In this document: piece by piece, positions 23,329-35,320 of the stretch | How positions within the stretch are numbered: position 1 is the first letter of the stretch | Layout of the letters: every line of letters begins with the position of its first letter | Source: Solen grandis | Lineage: Eukaryota; Mollusca; Bivalvia; Adapedonta; Solenidae | Direction: 5' to 3' | Assembly: GCA_021229015.1 (NCBI GenBank) | Contig: CM037782.1 | Span: 61,391,187-61,455,186, forward strand | DNA: 64,000 nt | Translations under genes and position numbers: made by a program | Notes under the pieces: model-generated | Told to the model about the DNA's origin: nothing | The model's database searches: none | What the model saw: only the letters and a program-made list of their open reading frames with translations

Positions 23329-24551
23329 ATTTCTGAATACAAGTATGTAGTGAATAATGCATATCATTAAAGGAAGGGGTGCGTAATGATATAATAGAAC
23401 TTAAATTTCAGTTTTCAACTCGTCGAAACTTAAATGAAAAAACAAGGTAACCAAGTTCAATGCAGATTAGAAGGTTTTTCTAAGCTTTGCCCTCGTGACC
23501 TACTTATTTACTCCATGTAACTCAGTTTCAAGCTCAACCAAGACAACATGAAGACAAACTGTATGATCGATTCCTTGAAAATTGGACCATTCTGATGTTC
23601 CAGAGTGTTAAAAAAGTTGTTGACGACGAAAGATTGACAAAGAGAAATACTAGTCAGAGAGGCCCAGCCTCTGCACAAGTGTTTAGGTGAGCTACCGAAT
23701 ATGATTAAGAACCATTTTTGTTTGTAATTTCCTGTCTCCGTATTTTTTAACAGTAACATACACCTTCTGTAGCTGCAGTATTTTTGTTATGATCCCGGGA
23801 GGGGGTGGGGTCATAAAGCTATCATTGAAGACTTTATTCGCAGGCGAGATAAAAGAGGACTGGCAGTTGAGACTGATTTAGATCAGTTATCTCTAGACAA
23901 AGAAAAGAGTCCTGACACATGACAATCTATAATGTTTCTCTTGTGCATACGGTGATGTAAAAGAAGCATCTCAGGCCAGCGGAATTATACAATTTGATCA
24001 AAATAATGACAAACTAATGTATGATACGCTTAGATACTTAATGATGTAACATATATACGTGCAGATATTATATAAACAGAAGAAATAGAAAATGTATACA
24101 AATATAGTAGTACGGCTTGTATAACAAGTAAAATCAGGAAACTCATTAGATGTGAAAGGAACCGACATGAATAAAAGGCAGTGACAGCAGCTTGTTTCCC
24201 ATTCCATTCCAGTGGGGTCCCCCAACTTTTCTCCATCACTCTGCCCATTCTTTTCAAAGCCAGAATTCTTATTACAAAAGCATATATATATGGTCTTTAG
24301 GTATTTGTCAAAACCCAAGAAAATGCACTACGAGTCTGAAATCGACGATCCGAAACAACAAGGCTGTTATTTTGAATTCGAGTAAAACTACTTCTCGTGG
24401 CTTTTCTTCTGGACTGTAATACTAGACGATGTCTCTTAACAGGGATGAGACGGAACGTGAATGTTTCCTTTACGCAAGTTCATTTAGCATTTTAATAGAG
24501 TTTTTATATTTCAGTAGTGTGGCAGTTTAGTTTTAAAATATGTTGTCACAT

Positions 24552-25078
24552 TTAAGGTATTCCCATCCTAATAGCCATATTTCATATCTTGCCACTAGAT
24601 GGTTATATTTCTATGAAATTTTGTCACTTTGAAGACATTCAAAAATAAAAATATTTCACCAAGAGTTTTTTCAAGTTTTATCTAATTTGGGGGAGATAAT
24701 CCGCATATAAGTTAACATTGAAGCCTATGGAAAATATGTATTTTCTATGAATATAAAAAACTGAATTTGATTTATGAGAAAAACTCATGGTAGAAAGATG
24801 CATTTTATGATTTTGTATCAATTTCCATGAAAAAATCTAAACTTTACCACAAAAAAATGGAGAAAAACACATTTTTTTAGTTTTCAGGGGAGATAACTCA
24901 TGGCAACAAAATAATTGAGGGGAGGTAATAAAAGAACTTCTGTCACTTATCATTACATGTTAATTTGCCCCTAAGATTACCATTGTTTGTCACATTAAAA
25001 ACTTATATACATGTGTATTGTTAAGTTATATGCATGGCTTTGATGAAATTGATCGCTATTAGGATGGGAATACCTTAA
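24552..25078. mobile_element. TTAA-ended MITE, 527 bp
   Basis: Perfect 23-bp inverted ends: TTAAGGTATTCCCATCCTAA at 24552 and its reverse complement ending at 25078. The interior is non-coding, with the repeated words GGGGAGATAA (about 24690, 24889 and 24919). TTAA at each tip may be the target duplication of a piggyBac-like enzyme, although the tips then start with GG and not CCC. Confidence 0.82.
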
Positions 25079-25320
25079 GAGGATTTTTTTCCAAGATTAA
25101 GCATGTTGAAAGATTTTTTAATAGGTTAACATGTGATTATAATTTATTTTTAGAAATATTTATTTATCTTTTATTGGATGTTAAAGGAAAACATAATATG
25201 TTTTAATTTCAAAAGTTTATTTGAAACGTTAAGGGTCTAAAATGATTTATAAATAGTTTAGTTAAACATGGTGAGATACATTTTTTTTATAAAAAAATTT
25301 CCCGTGTTATATTTATTCAG

Positions 25321-25357
25321 AAAAAAAAAAAAAAAAACAAAAAAAAAAAAAAAAAAC
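25321..25357. repeat. Interrupted poly(A) run
   Basis: 17 A, one C, then 19 further A, followed directly by the start of segmental copy D. Confidence 0.93.
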
Positions 25358-26540
25358 CCGGCGACCTATTCTAATGGGGTCAATGATGATTCCATAATGT
25401 TCAAAAACAGTTGTTAAGGGGATTACCAAGACAATACCAGTCATAGAGGCCAGCCCCTGCACAAGTGTTCAGAGGAGCTATCAAATGTGGTTACAAACAC
25501 TCAGCTGAGAACAATATATCTCAATAAAACATATAGATCACCTCGTGGACTTGTAATTTTTCAAAGTATCTGCCTTTGCTTTTAATCACAGATCCATCCA
25601 TTTTGAGTCTTATTTGCTTCGGTAATTTTGATATGAGGTGATCATAGCAAACTACATTTTTCATTGCATCATCTTTCTTTCGGCATTTGGGTAAAACAGA
25701 ACCATATGATACACGGGAAGCAGGGAAGATACTGTTAAGTTCCCATATATACATACAACTGCCCTAATCATGGAAAACTAAAAGACCCATACGGACATCA
25801 TTTTAAGATGAAACTAATATAACCACGGGCTTTGGAGAGGATGACTTCAGTTCAATACCATTATTTTTTGTTTGAATTTTAATTTGTTTTTGAAAATATG
25901 GCAAAAAATATCGTATTGAGGTGGACAGTTTTGCATAATCATTTTTAATTCTAACAATTGATTCAATATATTTTCTAATTTGGGACCCTCAATTGTTGCA
26001 ATAGATTTTAATATGGTCAATGATTTCTGAGAAAGATAACTGTTTTGTATGGAACATGTTCAATTTGATTACTACTGGCTATCTTGTCGTTACATTATTA
26101 ATTTTTCATCCTTGTCGTTTAAGGGGAAATGTCATTTAATATGAATTATTGACTGTAGTGTAAATCCGACGACGACAGACAGAAAGTGTGAGTGTGAGTG
26201 TGTGTGTGGGTGGGGGGTGGGGGGGGGGGGGTGGTCATTAAGCTGTCATCGAGCTCTTAATACTCAGGAGAGCTAATAGAGGAGATGGTTGTTGAGACTG
26301 ATTTGTATCAATTATCTCTAGACAAAGCAAACAGTCCTGGCACATGGCGATCTATAATGTAACTCTTTGTGTATACGGTGATGTAAGAGAAGCACCTCAA
26401 GCAAATGAAATTACTCAATTTGATCAAATAAATGACCAAAAAAAAGAAATAACACGAATAGGTACTGAATGATGTAACATACAGCGGTCATATAAATTTA
26501 CAAATAAAGTTCGTGCAGCAGACACAATCAGGGAAAGGAA
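25358..26540 (+). repeat. Segmental copy D (3' part only)
   Basis: It starts at CCCGGCGACCTATTCTAATG (matching 14441 in A and 23445 in C) and runs through GATCACCTCGTGGACTTGTA and GGTGATGTAAGAGAAGCACC (matching B at 18318 and C at 23951). It has no coding content. Confidence 0.65.
26188..26234 (+). repeat. G-rich tract, possible G-quadruplex
   Basis: A GT repeat passes into GGGTGGGGGGTGG and a run of about 13 G, giving four or more G-runs within 40 bases. Copies A, B and C lack it at the matching place. Confidence 0.75.
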
Positions 26541-26584
26541 AGAGACATTATTGAAATGAGAGATGTTTAGCCCTCAATTACTAA

Positions 26585-26700
26585 AATTAAAGACCATCCC
26601 CTTCCGATGATTGGTAAAAGCGTCCTTCGCAGGAACGGATGATCAAAGGTTCAATCCATAGCCGCGAAATGCTAAAACCGAACAGGAACTGACACTGTTG
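26585..26700 (+). mobile_element. tRNA-like SINE head
   Basis: It has an A-box-like ATGATTGGTAAAAGCG and a B-box AAGGTTCAATCCATAGCC (about 26654), in tRNA-like spacing, followed by CTAAAACCGAACAGGAACTG. No target duplication or tail was identified. Confidence 0.4.
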
Positions 26701-28289
26701 ATCAGCGCTTATCATAGATAAAGGGTAGTTACAGTACTAAATGTATGATAAATTTAGAGAGGATATGCATTGTTAAACTAACTGTTTTGATGTCTTCAAA
26801 TGGACAAACATTTTCGATACACTTTTCTAGTATAGCTGAATTATTATGTTATAATATTTCAATATCGTAATAGTTTCGGTAGAGATGCAAAAAGCAAAAA
26901 TGTTATATAGAAGATTCCTCTCTTTTGATACAATTTCTGTCCAAGACATACAATAATGATATATATAGGATCTGACATGAATTGTTATTTCATATCAAGT
27001 TTTACAAAACGAATTCATGAAAATGTTATTAAGCAAGCCTCTGGCGAGCTTGATAACATTTTTATGAACGAGTGACAGTAAATCGTGATCATAACAATGG
27101 ATAAACAAAGAAATGAATGAACGGACTGCGAACGAATGACTTTTGTAAACTAACACCAAGAACATAGTTTCAAATAATAAATGAAAATAGCGATATAACG
27201 TGTGTATTTCTCATACATTTCAACATCAGAATTATGAATAATGAATCAAACACATTTTATCCAGCTGTTCGAGTTCAACATACTATGCATACATATGGAA
27301 TACACGCGCGTGACGCGGAATGACGTAATTCGACCTAAAAGTTATATGTTACGTGTTAAATATAAGAAATTATATGATGGATATACGAAACCAGAAACAA
27401 CTGTTTAGACACAATGTCATATCATAAAAAGCTGTAATAATGTGGTTTACTTCATATAATCTGGAAGGAAGATGCAGCAGCCTGTTTAGTTTTCATATAA
27501 GTGAACCATATTAATTGAAATTTCAGTGAGTGAATTCCCTTATACCTTTCTTCATTTTTCTACACATGCTTTTCCGATCAAATAAAAATAAATTTAAAAG
27601 CGCCTGTTTAAAATTGAAGCATACCCTTGGTTTGCTTTTTACATCCTAGAGTAGTGCACTTCTGGTCTCAATCCAAGACGCGAAACATCGAGAGTGCTAT
27701 TTGTTACATAAGTAAAACTACACATCACCCGTGAGATTTATTCACTACCGTTTCGTCGTTCGTTAAAAGGATACAGAAGTACATTTGGATGTAGGATAAC
27801 ATGACAGTGATATTCATGTTGTACAAGGTATCTATAGAAAGAGACGTTGAACCATTCAGCATCAAGTCACAAACGTTATTCTTCCGAAACACTTAATATA
27901 GAACACCTTGAACAGTTATTGGAATTCTATCATAGCAATTCAAGTAATTAAAGTATTTAAATGCATAAGATAGCATCTAAAGAAAATTAAATAACCTGTT
28001 TGCCTCTTGAGACGTTGACATATAAAGTTTGCTAATTTGGTTCCTTATTCCCTCATATTTTGCAAATGCTATCAGCAGCCATAAAAAGCATATGTTCTGA
28101 AGTCATGAGGATATCTCTGGAGTCTTTAGCAGATTTAAAATCGAAAATATTAAGCAAACATTTTTTTCTACATGCTAGAAGAAAAACTTACAAGTATTGT
28201 ATTTATAAGGAATATGATTGTATATAAATAGGAAACAAGTCTCATTTAATTTGATAAAACAACAACAAAAACTAACTAACACCACTTCC
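26701..28289. other. Intergenic, nothing recognised
   Basis: AT-rich unique-looking sequence between the two repeat blocks. No gene, RNA or transposon end was seen. Confidence 0.5.
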
Positions 28290-30460
28290 TTTATTTTAAT
28301 AATATAATTATGATGACGTTGTTGTTGATGATGACGTGGGTGAGATTGAGGCTATAACCATGGCAACATATAAATGATACAAATATATTTCTTTGGTTAC
28401 ACATATATTACAAGACATTGAAAGAAAATAAAGGGAAATAAAGCCTAAAAATATTACCATTTCTTGTTTCTTTTGTTGTTTTTTGCTTTTACGACATCTA
28501 TTTGCGTTATAATGGCACGTGCGGATAAGGCTATATACGGGTATAAACGCATCAATCTTTTCGACTCGTGATATATCTTTAGACAATCAAATATATCTTA
28601 GATACTTCTAGAGTAATGTTTAGTTTTGTTCCTAGATAACTAGGTCACCAAAATTACGCCATCGTTATCCCTTTCTGGTATTATGGAATCGCTATCCTTG
28701 GGTTCAAGGAATGAATGTTACTGGGTCATTAATATTAACTGAGTGTACTTGTTCTCTTTTTTTGTTGAATAGTATTGATTTACTCATCGTCACGCATCAA
28801 GTCAAACCTAGCAGTTTGGTTTATTGATAAGTTTTCACAAATTCTATCCGAATAACTGGTATAGGCACCTAGGCTGTCTGAATAATTCATCCGATGATAG
28901 CACACATCTGCCATAAAGTTTTTCTTAACTGAGAAAAAAGATTATGATTTATGGTCAGTTATTATCCCAGCTTTAGAAACGTTCGTTAAAAATACAACAA
29001 ATAATCCGTTACAACATATGCTTTTAACATGTTGCTTTTAAGGAAACGTAACATGACGAAATGTCACAATATAGGGCAAGTTCCATACATCACAAAGTAG
29101 GCACTTTACTTTTCCTTTTATGACGTCATCGGTTATGAAAATCAACCTAACTTTAAATTAACCACATTGCCAAAGAAAAAAAAAACGATAATCAAACTCG
29201 TATAAATATATATATGCTCCAACTTTAAACAGACAAAACTCGCTTTCATAACATGACACTGACACTATCATAGAAAGCAATGTATCAAATATATATTATA
29301 GATAATATATTTAACTTTATATATATGATATATAATAAACATCGGTGGTTAAAAATTGAAATCCTTGACATTTCTTTGCAAGCGAGGATAAAATTAAAAA
29401 TTCCAGGGTTAAATATATCAAATTTAATGTAGCAACTCAACTTACTGATGTTATATTTTAATAATGCTATGATTTTGAATTGGTTGATATTCTCAGATAT
29501 TCATTTTATGAAATTTGATCCTATATTTCTACAATTAATTTGGTTATTATCGCTAAGTTATCCTTAAAAGCAAATTCCACTTTCCTGTGTTACGAAATGT
29601 TTAAATATGTGAATGCGCTGACATGAATGCTCCTTGCAAATGTCTAATGTTGCCCAAGATTTCTATTTTTAAATCATATCGGATGCTAAATCTGATACGT
29701 CATCCCATTGGATTTTCCCTAACCGAATTTAAATATAAGGGTCATCTTTCATGGCGACCCAATAATTAACACTACTCGTATTCATTAGGACACGAAGTAT
29801 TCTGGTACTCTATTGCAGAAACAGGATTGGCTGCATTCGCCCTTATGTATTTAGGTTTTACTTAACGTTTAATATGGTATGTGAAATTCAAGCCTGGTAT
29901 TCGGGCGTATATTAGCTAGCTTTTGCTGAAAGTGCGTATCAGCAAATGTCTTTAAAAAGTATTAAGGTTTTCTAAAATAAACACTGTAGTGTTTCATTTT
30001 GGCTTTGATTGCTCAATCTGATCTATGCAAACACGACAAAAATATTTAATGCAATTTGTGCTTCCTTGGAGAGCCACTTTGTTCTTTTTCTATTCAAATA
30101 GTCGTATCCTAGGGAATCGAAATTCAGACTGATTTGCAAAGGAGATGCAGTCTTTGTAGTTAAAAATAGCAATACTGATTTTGTCAGCAAAAAGTATCTG
30201 TGAAAATGATTAAATTGATAGAGGGCACATGGTGAACACACTGGTAAAATAAGTGAGGCACGCTGTACATCGCTACCTTCATATAAACACACACACACGC
30301 ACATATATTGCATGCAATTATATATCATGCATAGAAATGAAATAACTGAGACATTTACTATTCATCGTTATATTTCTGTATACATACCGTTGACATTTTG
30401 AAAGTATGTGTATACTTTTGCACTGTTTTACATTTATGTAAATGCAGTAATGTTTATTAA

Positions 30461-30694
30461 CCCTTTCCCTCATATAGACTCATTTTGACGCCCTCAATAG
30501 GTATCACATAAAGCCTGATCTGCAGAAAACCACAGTTAAACCTTACCAAATTTAATTACAAAATCCTCATTTCCAGGCCACTGAGGAGCAGCGAACAACA
30601 TAAAACCTGATCAGCCTGCGAGTTACTCGCAGGCTGATCTGGTTTTATGTTGTTTGCATAGGTCTTTTCATGGTTTCCTCTATGAGGGAAAGGG
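30461..30694. mobile_element. piggyBac-type MITE with internal hairpin, TTAA target site
   Basis: It is flanked by TTAA at 30457-30460 and 30695-30698. The tips are CCCTTTCCCTCATA and its reverse complement TATGAGGGAAAGGG. TTAA plus CCC tips is the hallmark of piggyBac-type transposition. Inside, 30594-30623 and 30625-30654 form 30-bp arms of a near-perfect palindrome (one mismatch) around a single T. There is no coding capacity. E2 lacks it at the matching place (about 37440), so it inserted after the E1/E2 duplication. Confidence 0.88.
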
Positions 30695-31669
30695 TTAAGC
30701 ATGGATTTGCATAACGTTATAAACAGACATTGTATATCATTTTGCATTCATATACTTCAGGCAATATCATTTTCACTGCATCGACTCACCAACAAGGCAG
30801 ACAGACTTCTGCGAAACTGGCATCTAACGTTAGTCCAAAAAATATTAATTGGAACTATTTTCTTTATTTAGATTTATGATATTACAGTAGTGATGTACTT
30901 ATAAAATCAAAGAAATGACATTTTTGAAAAACATGAAATAGAGAAAACATAGTTTACAATACAATCGTCATCCATGTTTATTTTAACTAAAAAAATACCA
31001 AAGTATCGCATTTTCTTCGTTATTATCTTTTGGTAAGTATTGAGACTATGTACAAGAAACAAAACTTGCATGACAATTTAATTGTGTAAACATTTTTAAA
31101 ATAAAACAGTATGGTTATGCATCGATAATGACAGAGTACAATTGAAATAATGCAAAATATAATGATATTGCATGTGCACTAATGCAACTTTAAGATACCA
31201 TTTAGCCATTTACATCTAGAGAATTGGATAGTTTTGAAATGAAAACATGGTATATTTAATTCCTAATTTCTGAAGCAATTATTATTCTTCTCGACAAGGT
31301 GGCTGAGAAAAACCTTTAATTGGCGAGTGTGAGGGTTCAGTAAAGGGTGGGGGAGCATATTCTCCGATACATGTCATTTACATTTCTCTGAAAAATGGAT
31401 AATACTTTCAACATGAATATATTAAACATAAGGATGTTCGAAATATATTTCAGATATAAAAGGAAGATAATTTAGTACGATGTGTGTGTATGTATAAGAA
31501 AAAACAACTCAATAAACAAACCATTCAGATAGTTCTAAGAAAGGAAAGAATGATTAAAACGTGATCGTGGAAAATGGCTGTAACATACTTTGTAAATTAT
31601 GAGGATCATCTTAACGATAAAATAGTACACTTTTTTCAAAACTGCGTAACTTCTTATAATTTATACCTA

Positions 31670-31795
31670 ACCCTTTCGACAGTTCCTGGGTTGAACCAGT
31701 ACTTTGCGCCGTCGAAAAATCCTCGACCCCCAACCGGGTTCGAATCCACAACCTTCAGTTCAAGTTTGTTATGACTGGACCACGATGTCCCTGAT
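31670..31795 (-). mobile_element. SINE family S2, copy 4
   Basis: CCTTTCGACAGTTCCTGGGT at 31671, AACCAGTACTTTGCGCC and a B-box read as GGGTTCGAATCC (31737-31748), with a tRNA-like end CCACGATGTCCCT at 31780. It occupies the same place in E1 as the copy at 38365 in E2. Confidence 0.75.
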
Positions 31796-32060
31796 AAACG
31801 ATTGTGCGGCAGACATCTTTGTATACGTTACCTATATGATGCTTATGTGCACGTATATAATTGCATTTTGTGATTACTAAATCACCATGTGTCAAACATT
31901 TTTTTCTGGCATCTCCATCCTAGATCCTAGATAATGAGACAAAAACAGAATAATGTATGTATAATAATTAGATAATCAATCGAGGAAAAATGTATTATGT
32001 ATGAAAGATTAATTAGGTACGAAAGATTTATAACGTAAAGTAAATGCAAACACTATTTTG

Positions 32061-32085
32061 AAAAAAAAAAAAAAAAAAAAAAAAA
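32061..32085. repeat. Poly(A) run
   Basis: 25 consecutive A residues in E1. The matching place in E2 (about 38815) has no such run, so it expanded after duplication. Confidence 0.95.
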
Positions 32086-32796
32086 TGCTGATTCTGCTCT
32101 TTTTTCAGATAATTACTTAGGAATTGACGGAAGCGTCGCACTTGAATTGTTGACTCGTTGGTGTCAGTAATTCATATCTCTTAGTAAGTGGCTTCTGTAT
32201 TACCAATTCCAATAATATTACTGGTATAGACACCCAGACAGACTGAATAATTTATTAGACAATAGTACACATCTGTCATAAAACTTGTCTTAACTGAGGT
32301 AAGATCTAAAGAAAGGGTCTGAATAGACACTAAGGGAATTTGATTTATTCTGATCTGTTCTTTACTTTGTTAGGTAAGTTCATAAAAAATACAATAAATC
32401 ATTCACTGACCCTACGGGGCTTTATACACATTGTTGCTACTAAAATGTCTAAATGTAACTAGTATTAAACAGTTGAGCCTATCGTAGACTATGCATCATT
32501 ATTCCAGGTCGTAATATAATGATTATAATTAATTATGACGTCCTTTGTCATTTTAAACGGTTAGATGTGTGAATATTTAAGAAATGATTCGGATTACCTT
32601 CTATCGATGGTTAATAAAACGCACAAAATACAAAGAAGGACTTTTTTCTAGGAATGCAATTCATTCTTGTCATATATGGAAGAATAATCTAATCATTCCA
32701 AAGTTTGCAATTAATTACAAAAATAAAAGAGCGATACGGTAACTATGATTTATAATCCGATAATGTTTAACTCATATATTTTCCAGAAAATATACC

Positions 32797-32962
32797 AAAT
32801 CAATACACCAAAATTTTCTTCCTTTGAAATGCCAAAAGTAAACAATACCGATCAGGTATTTGAGAAACGATATGACAATAAATCAATACACCAAAATTGC
32901 TTCCTTTGAAATGCCAAAAGTAAACAATACCGATCAGATGTTTGAGAAACGATATGACAATA
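32797..32962. repeat. 83-bp tandem duplication
   Basis: Two near-identical units with CAATACACCAAAATT at 32801 and 32884. E2 has only one, more diverged unit (about 39815-39900), so the duplication is private to E1. Confidence 0.92.
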
Positions 32963-34245
32963 AACAGTAATGCTAAATATAATCTGCACAGGTTATACGT
33001 GTACGATGAACGAAAACAGGAAGGTTTTGTAAATCAACATGTCATTGACAAACTCTTTGACAGCATCGTTTCTTCCAATCAGCTAGTTTGCATATATAAT
33101 ACAATTTAAATCATTTTTTTTTTGCTCTGGCTTGTGGAGCCCGTCTTATGTCACAAAGCAGACGATACTTCGTTACAAGGATCATTATACACATAAATTC
33201 AGTTGCAAGAATAATGTCTACAACTACTCACAATTTAGAATAATTTACATTAATATAGCGTAAACTATTGAATATGAATGACAGATTAACGGATATAAAG
33301 TACCCGAAGATTGCTTAGACCAGAAGCAAGAAAACACATGTCACATGATGTCAGACAGTTCAGGAAATACCAGACAACCTATTGGTGTTGCAATCATCTT
33401 GTGTGGAGAGATTAATTGACAGAAAACAGCAATCAACCACTCTTTGACTTTGATTCAGTATGAGAGCTATTCTGCTGATGATAATAATGATGATGATTTT
33501 GTCGTTAATAGTGATGATGTTGTTGTTGATGTTATTTTTGTTGTTGTTGTTGTTAATGACGATGTGATGGGTGAGGATTTAATCATGGCAACATTTACAT
33601 GTATATAAATTCTTTGCGTACACGAATATACACGGTCAAAAAGTTCTAAAAGATCACTTTTTAAATAATCTATTTCGACTCTGACTTTTAAGGTAGCTTA
33701 ACATCATAGCTTACTGCCATTGTAATTCGCAACCACTTTCAATGAAATTTTGCACATATTGTTCACCTTTCACATACCCGAACATGAAGTGAAATTTGAT
33801 TCTTACAATTCCAAAGATTTTGAGATATTTCATAAATTAAAAATGATAGGTTAGAACTTTCCGTCAGTGTATACTCGTACATTTCAAAACTAGAAGAAAA
33901 TCAAATTCTACAGCCGTATGCATATGGAGCTATTTAAATTTGAACCATCTACACAACAGTCTTATCGACTCTTGATGTCAACATCTTTTTCTATAAATAG
34001 ATCACCGGGATTACATCATCGTTATCATTTTCTTGTATTATGGAATCGCCCTTCTGAGTAAAAAATGGGAGAAAACAGAATAATGCATGCATAAGAAATA
34101 GAGGGCCTGACTCAGGATGTTACTGGGTCTATAAGATTCGCTGAGTGTACTTGGTCTTGTTTTGTGTGAAAGTAATATTACTTTGCTCTTCGCAATGCAT
34201 CAAGTAAGACTTAAAAACAAAGTCGTGGACACCCTCATTAGAATA

Positions 34246-34790
34246 ACAAGAGGGCCAAAATGGCCCTAATGACGCTCACCTGAGATAAACTGCCTTGATT
34301 GCCTGTACAAGTTACTAAATTACAGCATAGTTGTACTGAATACATAATCCATGATATCATTTATAATTCCACAAACTAAACAGTGACTGTAATCAAAATT
34401 TGAAGTTAAGTGAAATATGACATTTTTTAAATATCAAATGGGCATTACTCCTGCCCTAATAAACCGATATCAGCCATAATTGAACTTGGCCAAAAGATTA
34501 TGGTAAAAAAATAAAGTTTGAAGATGATTGCTTGAGAAATGAATATGCTAGAGTGCAAACAAAGTGAAATCTGGCTTTTTTTATATCAAAAGGGGCATAA
34601 CTCCTGACCTGATGGGCCGATATCAGCCATAATCAAACTTGGCCAAGATATTATGGTAATAAACTATGTCATAAAGTTTAAGAAATGAAGACACTAGAGT
34701 GCAAACAAACTAATTGTGGACGACGGACGGACGGACGGACGACGGACATTCATCGATCCTAAAAGCTCACATGTGCTCAGGTAAGCTAAA
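34246..34790 (+). mobile_element. Dispersed 'AGAGGGCC' element with two internal units
   Basis: It starts AACAAGAGGGCCAAAATGGC with a GGGCCAAAATGGCCC palindrome, then ACGCTCACCTGAG. It ends GCTCACATGTGCTCAGGTAA after a (GGAC)n stretch at about 34722-34745. The interior has two diverged units, each with AGTGAAAT...GGGCATAACTCCTG and CCGATATCAGCCATAAT (from 34410 and 34563). This element type is very common in molluscs (established knowledge as I recall it). It carries no protein. Confidence 0.8.
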
Positions 34791-34924
34791 AACATATCAT
34801 ATATTCGTTATAGAAATATATCTCCGTAATCAACATAGGGAATATCAGTGAATATAGAATATCCGAAATATATTCATTGAATATCACACAACATATTTCA
34901 AGTTTACGTTCATCCATTTCAACA

Positions 34925-35320
34925 TAATGACAGTTCAAACACACTATCAGACTTGTGGCGCAGTTGAAATGGCGTTGCGATGTCGACGTCACAATAACGA
35001 TAGAAAGTTATGAGATGCAGCAATACTTGGAATGCTATTTTTCGGTGAAAAAGCCGTGAAACCCATCTGGCGCATGCCTTATTCATACCAGGATTTTGTT
35101 TTAGCATATTTGTACACTCCTTCTACTAGCTTCAAAATGCTTCATAATACGGCGAACAATGATGCGACTGTTCTCCGTCACTGGGTCTTCCTCTTCTGCG
35201 ATGACGCCGACGTTCGCAGTCTTTGATAGAACAGACATGTTATTATATTTGTTACAAGATTTGTTCGTTTGAATCACTTGTAAACTAGCGAACGGCAAAC
35301 CGACGACTGTCCAGTTGCTG
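34925..35320 (-). pseudogene. mariner-type transposase N-terminal relic
   Basis: The minus-strand frame at about 35120-35240 reads TENSRIIVRRIMKHFEASRR and SVQIC. It is followed in another frame by NKACARWVSRLFHRK (about 35030-35075). This matches the order of the DNA-binding helix-turn-helix and the 'KVCARWVPRLL' motif of mariner-type transposases. Further upstream, around 35285, a frame reads SLVYK-stop-FKR, where the family has a Trp codon, so the stop is a decayed TGG. At least two frameshifts and one or more stops are present and the catalytic DDD/E part is missing. It lies inside E2; E1 does not have it. Confidence 0.6.

Larger units (their letters stand above)
20110..24420 (+). repeat. 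Segmental copy C
   Basis: The longest uninterrupted copy. It matches copy A from the CCATTCAGTCTTC block (20120) to the GAAGGGGTG block (23375), then copies B and D through CTCTAGACAAAG..GTCCTGACACATG (23893-23921) and GGTGATGTAA (23951). It preserves the pre-insertion sequence at the LINE site of copy A (CATTTACTGTTGAGCCGCAT at 20311-20330). Confidence 0.7.
28290..33250 (+). repeat. Segmental copy E1
   Basis: It runs from the GATGACGTTGTTGTTGATG block (28312) through ATAACTGGTATAGGCACC (28852), TGATTGCTCAATCTGATC (30007), GGCATCTCCATCC (31909) and ATAATGTCTACAACTACTCA (33210). Each block recurs in order in E2 about 6.6-7.6 kb further on (33500, 35490, 36940, 38663, 40854), and inverted in E3. 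No frame is preserved between copies. Confidence 0.7.
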
